Shown here: one piece after another, positions 18,801-25,572 of the stretch | How the letters are laid out: every line of letters begins with the position of its first letter | Numbering within the stretch: position 1 is the first letter of the stretch | NCBI GenBank assembly: GCA_022509065.1 | Contig: JAFLTY010000013.1 | Location: 1 to 55,673 of the forward strand | Source of the DNA: Muribaculaceae bacterium | Lineage (GTDB): Bacteria > Bacteroidota > Bacteroidia > Bacteroidales > Muribaculaceae | Direction of reading: 5' to 3' | Length of the DNA stretch: 55,673 nucleotides | Translations under genes and position numbers: made by a program | Notes under the pieces: generated by a model | The model's database searches: none | Seen by the model: only the letters and a program-made list of their open reading frames with translations | What the model was told of the DNA's origin: nothing

Positions 18801-19438
18801 CTTGTTCCACGTCTTTCCGCCGATTCGCTTACAGCATAAAGGGCAGCTTTGGCGTTAAGAGTATCGAAAACAGTTTCAATGAGAATGATATCGCAACCCC
18901 CGTCAAGCAGTCCTTCGACTTGCTGAGAATAAGCCTCTTTTAGTTGATCAAATGTGATTGCTCGACTGTCGGGATTCATAATGTCAGCAGACATGGATGC
19001 CGTTTTGTTTGTAGGCCCCATGGTACCGGCCACGAAACGCGGTTTTGTGGTAACCTTTGCAATAAATTTGTCCGCCTCGCGACGAGCTATCGCGGCCGAT
19101 TGCAGATTGAGACGATAGGCAAAGTCGGAAAGCCGATAATCGCTTAACGAAATAGCATTTGCGTTGAAGGTGTTTGTAGTTATGATATCTGCTCCGGCCT
19201 CCAGATAACTACGGTGTATGGCAGCTATTACGTCAGGTCGGGTAAGCGACAGCAAGTCATGACAACCTTTATATTGAATGTCGGAGTCGTCAAAAAGATC
19301 ACCCCGATAATCGATTTCCGTCAACCCGTATGTTTGTATCATAGTACCCATCGCCCCATCGAGCAATAGTATACGGTTGTCCATTTGGGTTAACAGCCGT
19401 CTGTACAGGTCAGTTGTTTTCAGAGTTGTTGCCTTCAA
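15806..19438 (-). CDS. metH: Cobalamin-dependent methionine synthase
   Basis: 1210 residues, full length. It transfers methyl from methyl-THF through cobalamin to homocysteine. Order: homocysteine domain (about 20-330) with LLDGAMGTM, the zinc Cys in GLNCAFGP and the pair in GGCCGTTPAH; methyl-THF (pterin) domain (about 360-620) with NIGERTNVAGS and IMIDSSDW; cap and B12 domain (about 660-890) with the lower-ligand motif GDIHDIGKN; AdoMet reactivation domain (about 900-1210) with RLAFGYPSLPDH. The start is TTG at 19438, which leaves 19 residues before LLDGAMGTM, as in E. coli MetH. The next ATG at 19384 would remove the first helix. The enzyme implies a supply of vitamin B12; no B12 riboswitch is visible upstream. 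Confidence 0.97.
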   Translation of the reverse strand: MKATTLKTTDLYRRLLTQMDNRILLLDGAMGTMIQTYGLTEIDYRGDLFDDSDIQYKGCHDLLSLTRPDVIAAIHRSYLEAGADIITTNTFNANAISLSDYRLSDFAYRLNLQSAAIARREADKFIAKVTTKPRFVAGTMGPTNKTASMSADIMNPDSRAITFDQLKEAYSQQVEGLLDGGCDIILIETVFDTLNAKAALYAVSESAERRGTRIPIMLSATIADTSGRTLSGQTLEAFYASVSHADLLTVGLNCAFGPQQLLPFVERLAQISEFRMSCHPNAGLPNEMGEYDETPHTFASHIQEILCKTNRINIVGGCCGTTPAHIKAIADVINDFKPGVQPSPKHLLSLSNLEALPVNESNNFINIGERTNVAGSAKFARLIREGNFTEALKVAFQQIEAGAQIIDVCMDDAMIDAPHAMTRFLNLIASEPAIAKVPIMIDSSDWNVIEAGLKVCQGKCIVNSISLKEGEASFIKKASLIHRYGAAAVVMLFDEQGQADTFERKCQVAERSYKLLIAAGFPPHDIIFDPNVLTIATGIPEHDSYALDFIRATKWIKDNLPHCHVSGGISNLSFAFRGNNPVREAMHSVFLYHAIKAGLDMAIVNSQMLKVYTDIEPGLLERTEDVVLMRKKDATERLLDYAAHVDKEKTTTAAIQIVDPNISVEEQLGEMLLKGASDRLVECLEKARAKYSDPLAIIEGVLMPAMDKIGELFGDGKMFLPQVIKSARVLKEAISYLAPYIKTTLSADYRGKVLIATVRGDIHDIGKNIVSLVVGCNGYDVEDLGVMADAKTIADKAEATKPLAVMLSGLITPSLNEMVEVCKELERRRLTVPVIIGGATTSPLHTALKISPVYSGVVLHAPDASYNSRLLATLTSDKREEFIAETKRKQAQMRTDYDNSIHAKDGILSLEEARERASKRTSPTPKPLVTEKIILSNIDISEVEKYINWDSFYAGWGLNKKSDSPQTVLEKKQLYDDARLLLDEIKRADLLRLEAVTQIFPAHSHDENIVLDLATGSVVIPTLRDQSASRKGQCAADFIAAENGFVCLFALTAGVGLKKIIDTFRKRGDDYRATMAKLLTDRLTEAFAEKLHSMVRRHLWGFESGLEPSITALHKGNFRGCRLAFGYPSLPDHTLKREVFALLNVEKHTSMRLTGNAMITPEESICGIITDEGSYMSVNKIDSNQLSAYSQARGTSVSEMKKLLPFHLIQ

Positions 19439-19456
19439 ATCAGAGTGTCCTTAAAC

Positions 19457-19476
19457 TTATATAATATATTATATAA
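19457..19476. promoter_or_regulatory. 20-bp perfect AT palindrome in the metY-metH gap
   Basis: A fully self-complementary 20-bp A/T-only sequence, centred at 19466/19467, fills the middle of the 44-bp gap between the PLP enzyme gene and metH. It could be an RNA hairpin tuning expression within the operon or an operator. It is too AT-rich and lacks the T tract needed for a confident terminator. Confidence 0.45.
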
Positions 19477-19482
19477 TGTGTA

Positions 19483-20658
19483 TCAATTGTCCAATGCTTG
19501 CCTGATATCTTCGTATAGGTCTTCCACGTCTTCCAACCCTATTGACAGGCGGATAGTCGTATCGAGAACGTCCATATCGCGGCGTTGTTCATCGGTGAAC
19601 GGCCCAAAAATGGTACTGGCCGGATGTATGGCAAGAGATTTATTGTCAAATAGGTTGGTGGCTCTTCTAATCAATTTGAGACGATTGATAAATCTCTTAC
19701 ATTCATCGGCATCGGCAAGGTCGATGGTTATCATGGCACCGGAAGTGGGACCGAACTGTTTGCGCGAGATGGCATAATACGGGTTATCTTCAAGACCCAC
19801 ATAATTGACGCGCTTAATAGGCGCAAGACCTCGCAGTTTCTTTGCTAATGCGAGTGCTGTGGCCGCTTGTGCCTGATAGCGCACGGCCAATGTCTCCAAC
19901 CCCAGTGTCTGCATATAGGCTGCATGCGGTGTCATGTAGCCTCCAAGGTTGAATATCAGTTCAAAACGAATCCTGTGGTCAAATCCCGGGGTTGTACCGT
20001 AATCAATGATGAGGCCACCGAGTGATGTGGCGCCACCCGAAATGTATTTGGTACTTGACACCACTTCGATATCCACTCCAAGGGAATGTGCGTCAAACTC
20101 TGTAAACGGTATCATGGTAGTGTCGGCAATGAGCGGCACGTTGTGAGCGTGCGCTACGTTTGCAAGTACAGGAAGATCGGCCACCTCCATCTGAGGATTG
20201 GTGATGATTTCGAGAAAAACACAACATGTATTTTCGTCAAAGGCCTCCTTCACTTCGGCAATATTGGTAAGATCACACAGGCGTGTCTCTACACCGAACC
20301 GTTGCAGAGTGACTGTCAACAGCGAAAAAGTGTTTCCGAACAGATGACGAGATGTTATGATGTTTTTGCCCGATGCGGCCACAGCCATCAAAGCTGTGCT
20401 TATGGCGGCCATTCCCGATGTGAAGGCTATTACGTCATTAGCTCCCGTGAGAGCTTTCACCTTGTCTTCGAAAAACATGACCGTAGGATTCAGCACGCGA
20501 GAGTAATCGGGGGCTATGACGCGTCCGCAGAATGCGTCGGCCATTTCGTCGGCATCGTCAAACTCATAGGCGGCCGTATGATAGACTGGCATGCTTAGAG
20601 CCCCGTAGGTGTCGCGTCGGGGAAAGTCGGTATGTATAGCTCTGGTTTGTTTTTTCAT
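19483..20658 (-). CDS. O-acetylhomoserine sulfhydrylase-type PLP enzyme (Cys/Met metabolism family)
   Basis: 391 residues from the ATG at 20658; an upstream in-frame start at 20694 overlaps the promoter. It is a fold-type I PLP enzyme. The Schiff-base lysine is in SSTKYISGG (Lys204), phosphate binding uses FTSGMAAI, and YSRVLNPT contacts the neighbouring subunit's cofactor. The family includes MetB, MetC, MetY and methionine gamma-lyase. Because it leads an operon with hom and metX and no second family member is present, direct sulfhydrylation of O-acetylhomoserine to homocysteine (MetY-like) is the best inference. The length is nearer the MetB/MetZ class than the roughly 430-residue classical MetY. 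Its promoter is at 20692-20723. Confidence 0.85.
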   Translation of the reverse strand: MKKQTRAIHTDFPRRDTYGALSMPVYHTAAYEFDDADEMADAFCGRVIAPDYSRVLNPTVMFFEDKVKALTGANDVIAFTSGMAAISTALMAVAASGKNIITSRHLFGNTFSLLTVTLQRFGVETRLCDLTNIAEVKEAFDENTCCVFLEIITNPQMEVADLPVLANVAHAHNVPLIADTTMIPFTEFDAHSLGVDIEVVSSTKYISGGATSLGGLIIDYGTTPGFDHRIRFELIFNLGGYMTPHAAYMQTLGLETLAVRYQAQAATALALAKKLRGLAPIKRVNYVGLEDNPYYAISRKQFGPTSGAMITIDLADADECKRFINRLKLIRRATNLFDNKSLAIHPASTIFGPFTDEQRRDMDVLDTTIRLSIGLEDVEDLYEDIRQALDN

Positions 20659-20691
20659 AATGGAAATAGTTGTTTTTACGGTTTTTCTGTG

Positions 20692-20723
20692 CAAAGTTAG
20701 TTTTAATGAAATAAACCAACAAA
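20692..20723 (-). promoter_or_regulatory. Promoter of the methionine operon
   Basis: Minus strand: -33 TTTG (20723-20720), 20-bp spacer, -7 TAACTTTG (20699-20692). This is a near-perfect Bacteroidetes promoter with a start near 20685 and a leader of about 27 nt. That is too short for a riboswitch, so control by a protein is more likely. Confidence 0.75.
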
Positions 20724-20744
20724 TAATTTTACAAATTTGGAAAA

Positions 20745-20770
20745 ACTATCTATTTTTGCATAGTGTTTTA
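20745..20770. promoter_or_regulatory. Possible regulator site between the Lrp gene and the met operon
   Basis: An imperfect inverted repeat, AAACTA and TAGTGTTT about 12 bp apart, lies between the two divergent promoters. This is a natural place for the Lrp/AsnC protein to bind and control both directions. The match is weak and the call is an inference. Confidence 0.25.
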
Positions 20771-20781
20771 GAAAATTAAGG

Positions 20782-20789
20782 TAGTTTTG
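20782..20789 (+). promoter_or_regulatory. -7 promoter element of the Lrp/AsnC gene
   Basis: TAGTTTTG matches TAnnTTTG, 36 bp before the ATG at 20825. A TTTG at 20755-20758 lies 23 bp upstream, slightly further than the usual spacing. Confidence 0.5.
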
Positions 20790-20824
20790 TGCCTTTTTGC
20801 AATAACAAACCGAAATTTTTTCTT

Positions 20825-21286
20825 ATGGAGGCTCTTGATAAAATAGACATTGAGATATTGCGCATCTTGCAGGAAAATTCACGCCTGACAACCAAAGAAA
20901 TAGCTTCGCGAGTCAATTTATCTACAACTCCGGTGTTCGAACGCATAAAGCGTTTAGAGGAATCAGGCTATATTAAGAAATATATAGCGCTTCTCGATGC
21001 AGGCAAACTCAACAGGGGATTCAGTGTGTACTGTTGTGTTAAACTGCGTCGGTTGACTCGTGATATAGCTCACAACTTCAACTGTGTCATCAAGGAAATT
21101 CATGAGGTTGTTGAGTGCTATAATATCTCGGGCGAATATGACTTTTTGTTGAAAGTATGTGCTCCAGATATGAAATACTACCGTGAGTTTATCCTTAACG
21201 TGTTGGGCAGCATTGATGGCTTAGGCTCGCTTACAAGTATGTTCGTCATGGACGAAGTTAAACACGAACTCACTGTCCCCTTTTGA
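20825..21286 (+). CDS. Lrp/AsnC-family transcriptional regulator
   Basis: 153 residues from the ATG at 20825; the region upstream of this is promoter. The N-terminal winged helix (about 1-60) begins with LDKIDIEILRILQEN and contains the recognition segment STTPVFERIKRLEESG. The C-terminal RAM/ligand domain (about 65-150) has the GEYDFLLKV strand. Lrp/AsnC proteins form dimers to octamers and sense amino acids. Divergent placement, 166 bp from the methionine operon, suggests it controls that operon and itself, with methionine or a related amino acid as effector (inference). Confidence 0.93.
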   Translation: MEALDKIDIEILRILQENSRLTTKEIASRVNLSTTPVFERIKRLEESGYIKKYIALLDAGKLNRGFSVYCCVKLRRLTRDIAHNFNCVIKEIHEVVECYNISGEYDFLLKVCAPDMKYYREFILNVLGSIDGLGSLTSMFVMDEVKHELTVPF

Positions 21287-21434
21287 CCAAAGTCATTGAA
21301 ATACATTTTTTGTGTAATCGATTTTATGTTCGAATCAATCCGAAAATTGTTGCATAAACTTGTGTTTTTAAGGCGTTGAACAATTTGTTATAGTCGATGC
21401 ACTAAAATTTATATATATATTTAATAGGTTTAAG

Positions 21435-21442
21435 TAATTTTG
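21435..21442 (+). promoter_or_regulatory. -7 promoter element of the fructan module
   Basis: TAATTTTG matches TAnnTTTG and lies 31 bp before the GH32 ATG at 21473. The upstream sequence is an AT run without a clear -33 box, which would suit a promoter needing an activator. Confidence 0.5.
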
Positions 21443-21472
21443 TGGCTGTTACCAATCCTCACAATCAACACC

Positions 21473-23329
21473 ATGGACTTACTTAACAAAACAACAAAAA
21501 AGATATTATTAACATTTGCGGTAGCAGTATCCTCAATGACTGCGATTGCCACAGAAGGCGTTGAAGTTCACCATTTGGGTATCAACAACAGTCATGTCCG
21601 TGTAACCGGCGACGCTCGCTACGTTTTGTTCCCCGTTCAAGAAAGCATCGATGACGCGACAGTCAATGTAATAGTGGATGGTAAACTCGAAAAAACTTTT
21701 TATTTGCGTTTGGCAAAGAATAAAGTTGATTATATGGTGCCGTTCGATATTACTCCTTATCGCGGTCACAACATAATCTTCGATGTGGTTTCGCAACACG
21801 ACCGCACGACGGTTCGAGAGCCAAAAAACGAGGCTGGCTGGAGTCATATAGCGCTCTCGGACACTTTTAACACCGTTAATAGAGAAAAATATCGTCCGGT
21901 ATATCATCATACTCCCCTCTATGGTTGGATGAACGATCCCAACGGAATGTTCTACAAGGACGGAGTCTGGCATCTCTATTATCAATGGAATCCTTACGGT
22001 TCCAAATGGCAGAACATGACGTGGGGACATTCTACAAGTAAAGACCTGGTTAATTGGGAACATCATCCGGTTGCCATCGAACCTAACGGTTTGGGTACGG
22101 TGTTCAGCGGAAGCTGTGCCATAGACCATAATAATACGGCCGGTTACGGTAAAGATGCCATTATCGCCATGTACACTTCGGCCGGCGCCAGCCAGATGCA
22201 GAGTCTTGCACACAGCAACGACGATGGCGAGACATTTGAGATATATGCGGCCAATCCGGTTATCACGTTGGACAGTGAGGCGCGCGACCCTAATTTCTTT
22301 TTCAACGAGACTACCGGTGAATGGAATCTGGTACTCGCACATGCTCTCGAACATGAGGTGTTGGTGTTCTCGTCTCCCGACTTGAAACACTGGACGCAAA
22401 AAAGCGCTTTCGGCAAAGTTGGAGCATGCGAAGGCGTATGGGAATGCCCCGATTTGTTTGCCATCGATTTCGAGGGCGGCAAGAAATGGGTGCTTTTGGT
22501 CAATCTCAATCCCGGAGGACCATTTGGAGGAAGTGGAATACAATATTTCGTGGGTGATTTCGACGGTACAACGTTTACACCTGATACCGATGCCGACGGT
22601 ACAATACCCACCAAATGGCTCGACTACGGCAAAGATAACTATGCAGTGGTAAGTTGGAGTGATGCGCCATCTAACCGCCGTACTCTCATAGGGTGGATGA
22701 GCAATTGGCAGTATGCCGCCGACGTGCCTACAAAACAGTTCCGGAGCGCAAACACACTGCCTCGTGAGGTATTTCTCTTTGCCGGCAAGGATGGACGTGT
22801 ATATGCAGGTACGAAACCGTCGCCTGAACTCGATGCCATTACAGGTAAGCCGATAGCCAAGGCAATGAACTTCACTGTTGGTAATCCCGCCCGTACTTTC
22901 GCTCTCCCTGAAAAAAACGATGGGGTATGTCGTATAACTATGGACATTGATGCCCGTAAAGCTGCCGAAGTACGTATCGTCCTCACGACGACACCTGAAA
23001 AAGAAAAAGATACACCTGAAAAAGTTATCATGACATACGACCCCGAAGCACAGACTTTTGTTTTTGATCGTACAGAGAGCGGTCTGGATAATTTCAGCAT
23101 AGATTTCCCGGCTACAACCGTTGCTCCTACATTTTCGGATGGAGAGCGTTTGTCACTTGATATCTTTATCGACACGTCGAGCATAGAGGTTTTCGGCAAT
23201 GATGGACGTTTCGCCATGACAAATCTTGTTTTCCCGACTCAACCTTATGATACCATTGAGATAAGTGCTCCAAAAGGTTACGCTCGTATTGAAAACCTCA
23301 AAATCAGTCCAATTACAGTAAATAATTAA
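21473..23329 (+). CDS. Glycoside hydrolase family 32 (fructan/sucrose beta-fructosidase)
   Basis: 618 residues from the ATG at 21473. It releases fructose from fructans or sucrose. The signal peptide (about 1-27) has no lipobox cysteine, so periplasmic location is more likely than surface lipoprotein. An N-terminal beta domain of about 110 residues precedes the five-bladed propeller. The nucleophile is Asp155 in GWMNDPNG, the transition-state stabiliser Asp is in EARDPNFFF, and the acid/base Glu is in VWECPDLF. A C-terminal beta-sandwich (about 450-618) follows, with the motif IFIDTSSIEVFGNDG. First gene of a three-gene operon with an importer and fructokinase. Exo-inulinase, levanase and invertase specificities cannot be told apart by eye. 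Confidence 0.95.
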   Translation: MDLLNKTTKKILLTFAVAVSSMTAIATEGVEVHHLGINNSHVRVTGDARYVLFPVQESIDDATVNVIVDGKLEKTFYLRLAKNKVDYMVPFDITPYRGHNIIFDVVSQHDRTTVREPKNEAGWSHIALSDTFNTVNREKYRPVYHHTPLYGWMNDPNGMFYKDGVWHLYYQWNPYGSKWQNMTWGHSTSKDLVNWEHHPVAIEPNGLGTVFSGSCAIDHNNTAGYGKDAIIAMYTSAGASQMQSLAHSNDDGETFEIYAANPVITLDSEARDPNFFFNETTGEWNLVLAHALEHEVLVFSSPDLKHWTQKSAFGKVGACEGVWECPDLFAIDFEGGKKWVLLVNLNPGGPFGGSGIQYFVGDFDGTTFTPDTDADGTIPTKWLDYGKDNYAVVSWSDAPSNRRTLIGWMSNWQYAADVPTKQFRSANTLPREVFLFAGKDGRVYAGTKPSPELDAITGKPIAKAMNFTVGNPARTFALPEKNDGVCRITMDIDARKAAEVRIVLTTTPEKEKDTPEKVIMTYDPEAQTFVFDRTESGLDNFSIDFPATTVAPTFSDGERLSLDIFIDTSSIEVFGNDGRFAMTNLVFPTQPYDTIEISAPKGYARIENLKISPITVNN

Positions 23330-23362
23330 CTACTATATAAAAATCTTCTAAATCAATTAACA

Positions 23363-24544
23363 ATGGAACCAACTACCGCTGTTACGCGACGCACCTCACT
23401 GGCGCAGCTCATCCCCGTGATGTTATGTTTCTTCGCCATGGGCTTTGTCGACCTTGTAGGCACCGCGTCCAATTATGTGCAGAAAGACCTGGCACTCACC
23501 GATTCGCAAGCCAATCTTTTCCCTTCGCTTGTATTCTTCTGGTTTCTGATATTTTCGGTACCTACCGGAATGCTCATGAATCGTATCGGCCGTAAAAAGA
23601 CCGTGCTTTTGTCTCTGGTAGTTACCGCGTTGTCGCTCATTGTTCCCATCTTCGATAACGGTTACACCACAATGTTGCTCGCCTTCTCATTGCTTGGCAT
23701 TGGCAATGCTATCATGCAGACATCTCTTAACCCTTTGGTGTCAAACCTCATTTCGCCCGATAAACTGGCTTCAACACTTACTTTTGGTCAATTCGTAAAG
23801 GCCATAGCGTCCTTCCTCGCTCCCATCATAATAGCATGGGGCGCCACGACAATGCTTAGCACTTTCGAGCTTGGATGGCGTATCATCTTTGTCATATATG
23901 CAGTAGTCAGCGTATTGTCCATTGCTATGTTGGGTGCCACTCCCATCACGGAGGAACGTCCTGACAAGGCATCAGGCTTTATAGCTTGTCTGAAACTTCT
24001 CGGCCGTCCTTTCATATTGCTTTGTTTCCTTGGCATCATGTGTCATGTGGGCATTGACGTGGGAACCAATACAACAGCACCCAAACTGTTGATGGAACGC
24101 GCAGGCGTCATTTTGGAAGAGGCTACTTTCGCCACGACAGTTTATTTTATCGCACGTACAGCAGGTTGCTTCCTTGGCAGTATTATCCTTCGCATAATGT
24201 CGCCCAAAGCGTTCTTCTGCTTCAGCGTTATACTCATGTTGGCAGCCATGGTGATACTTTTCGGTGCTCACTCCCTTACAGCGTTATACATTGGTATCGC
24301 TCTTATAGGCTTTGGTAACTCAAACATATTCTCTATCATATTCTCGCAAGCGCTTATCCATTCTCCCAACGAAAAGAACGAAGTGTCCGGCCTGATGATC
24401 ATGGGTCTTTTCGGTGGCACTATCTTCCCCTTGGCAATGGGATATGCAAGCGATGCGTTTGGTCAGGTTGGCGCAGTCATCGTATTGACTATAGGTGTAA
24501 TTTACCTGTTAGGTTACACACTGAAAATACGTGCCGCTAAATAA
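23363..24544 (+). CDS. MFS sugar importer (FucP-like)
   Basis: 393 residues with 12 predicted transmembrane helices. The opening CFFAMGFVDLVG and the cytoplasmic loop NRIGRKKTV belong to the FucP/fucose-glucose permease branch of the major facilitator superfamily. The start is 33 bp after the GH32 stop. In this position it most likely brings fructose from periplasm to cytoplasm by proton symport, as the monosaccharide importer of Bacteroides fructan loci does. No signal peptide is present beyond the first helix. Confidence 0.9.
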   Translation: MEPTTAVTRRTSLAQLIPVMLCFFAMGFVDLVGTASNYVQKDLALTDSQANLFPSLVFFWFLIFSVPTGMLMNRIGRKKTVLLSLVVTALSLIVPIFDNGYTTMLLAFSLLGIGNAIMQTSLNPLVSNLISPDKLASTLTFGQFVKAIASFLAPIIIAWGATTMLSTFELGWRIIFVIYAVVSVLSIAMLGATPITEERPDKASGFIACLKLLGRPFILLCFLGIMCHVGIDVGTNTTAPKLLMERAGVILEEATFATTVYFIARTAGCFLGSIILRIMSPKAFFCFSVILMLAAMVILFGAHSLTALYIGIALIGFGNSNIFSIIFSQALIHSPNEKNEVSGLMIMGLFGGTIFPLAMGYASDAFGQVGAVIVLTIGVIYLLGYTLKIRAAK

Positions 24545-24580
24545 GCATTAAAGAATAAACTTACTCTTAAATCAACAGAT

Positions 24581-25465
24581 ATGGAAAAACAACTCGTTAT
24601 AGGAATGGGCGAGGTTCTGTGGGACGTATTGCCCGAAGGTAAAAAACTTGGAGGAGCTCCATGTAACTTTGCCTATCATGTCAGCCAATTTGGTCTTGAC
24701 TCGTGTGCTGTCAGCGCGATAGGCGACGATGCTCTCGGTCACGAAATAATAGCAAATCTCGACGAGAAAAAAGTGCGTTATCATATTGATACCGTGCCAT
24801 ATCCAACGGGAACAGTTCAAGTAGAACTTGATCAGGACGGTGTACCCCAATACGAGATAAAAGAGAATGTAGCATGGGACAATATCCCTTATACCGCGCC
24901 ACTCGAAAGGTTGGCAGAACAAACCCATGCCGTATGTTTCGGTTCGTTGGCTCAGCGCAACGTCGTGTCTCGCAACACTATAAACCGTTTTTTGGACGCA
25001 ATGCCCGACAATAAGGACACCTTAGTGGTTTTTGATGTCAACCTACGCCAAGGTTTCTATAACAAAGAAATACTTTGTAACTCGATGGAACGTTGCAACA
25101 TCCTTAAAATCAATGATGAAGAGTTGGTAACGGTGAGTCGTCTGTTTGGTTATCCCGGCATTGATCTTCAGGACAAGTGTTGGATATTGTTGGGTAAGTA
25201 TAACCTGAAAATGCTCATTCTCACCTGTGGCATCAATGGCAGTTATGTCTTCACCCCCGGTAATGTTTCGTTCCAGCCAACTCCCACCGTCGAAGTAGCT
25301 GATACGGTAGGTGCGGGTGATTCGTTCACTGCCGCATTCATCGCCTCGATACTTAAGGGTAAATCGGTAGGCGAAGCTCACCGCAAGGCTGTCGAAGTGT
25401 CGGCGTATGTCTGCACACAAAATGGGGCCATGCCTGTGCTCCCGAAGACCCTTGTAGAAGATTAG
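24581..25465 (+). CDS. Fructokinase, PfkB family carbohydrate kinase
   Basis: 294 residues, single ribokinase-like domain. Substrate side: GEVLWDVLPEGKKLGGAPCNFA near the N-terminus, which carries the family's GG signature. The catalytic base is Asp247 in DTVGAGDSF, the second PfkB signature. It should phosphorylate imported fructose for entry into glycolysis. Last gene of the GH32-importer-kinase operon (36 bp after the importer). There are no SusC/SusD-type genes and no hybrid two-component sensor next to it, so this is a minimal fructose/FOS module. Confidence 0.93.
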   Translation: MEKQLVIGMGEVLWDVLPEGKKLGGAPCNFAYHVSQFGLDSCAVSAIGDDALGHEIIANLDEKKVRYHIDTVPYPTGTVQVELDQDGVPQYEIKENVAWDNIPYTAPLERLAEQTHAVCFGSLAQRNVVSRNTINRFLDAMPDNKDTLVVFDVNLRQGFYNKEILCNSMERCNILKINDEELVTVSRLFGYPGIDLQDKCWILLGKYNLKMLILTCGINGSYVFTPGNVSFQPTPTVEVADTVGAGDSFTAAFIASILKGKSVGEAHRKAVEVSAYVCTQNGAMPVLPKTLVED

Positions 25466-25499
25466 GAATTTCTCATAAGACTGGTTTTTATTCATAAGC

Positions 25500-25531
25500 G
25501 AGGCTGCCTGACACTAACATCAGGCAGCCTC
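25500..25531. terminator. Convergent terminator hairpin
   Basis: GAGGCTGCCTGA and TCAGGCAGCCTC form a perfect 12-bp stem with an 8-nt loop between the fructokinase gene (plus) and the secreted protein gene (minus). T-rich sequence follows only loosely. Confidence 0.75.
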
Positions 25532-25572
25532 TCACTCATTCATTTTGCTCTTAATGGGCTTTAAGTTCTAAA

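Noticed and set aside
20659-20824. SAM or cobalamin riboswitch before the methionine operon
   Set aside because: The predicted leader is about 27 nt and contains no B12-box-like or SAM-riboswitch-like core.
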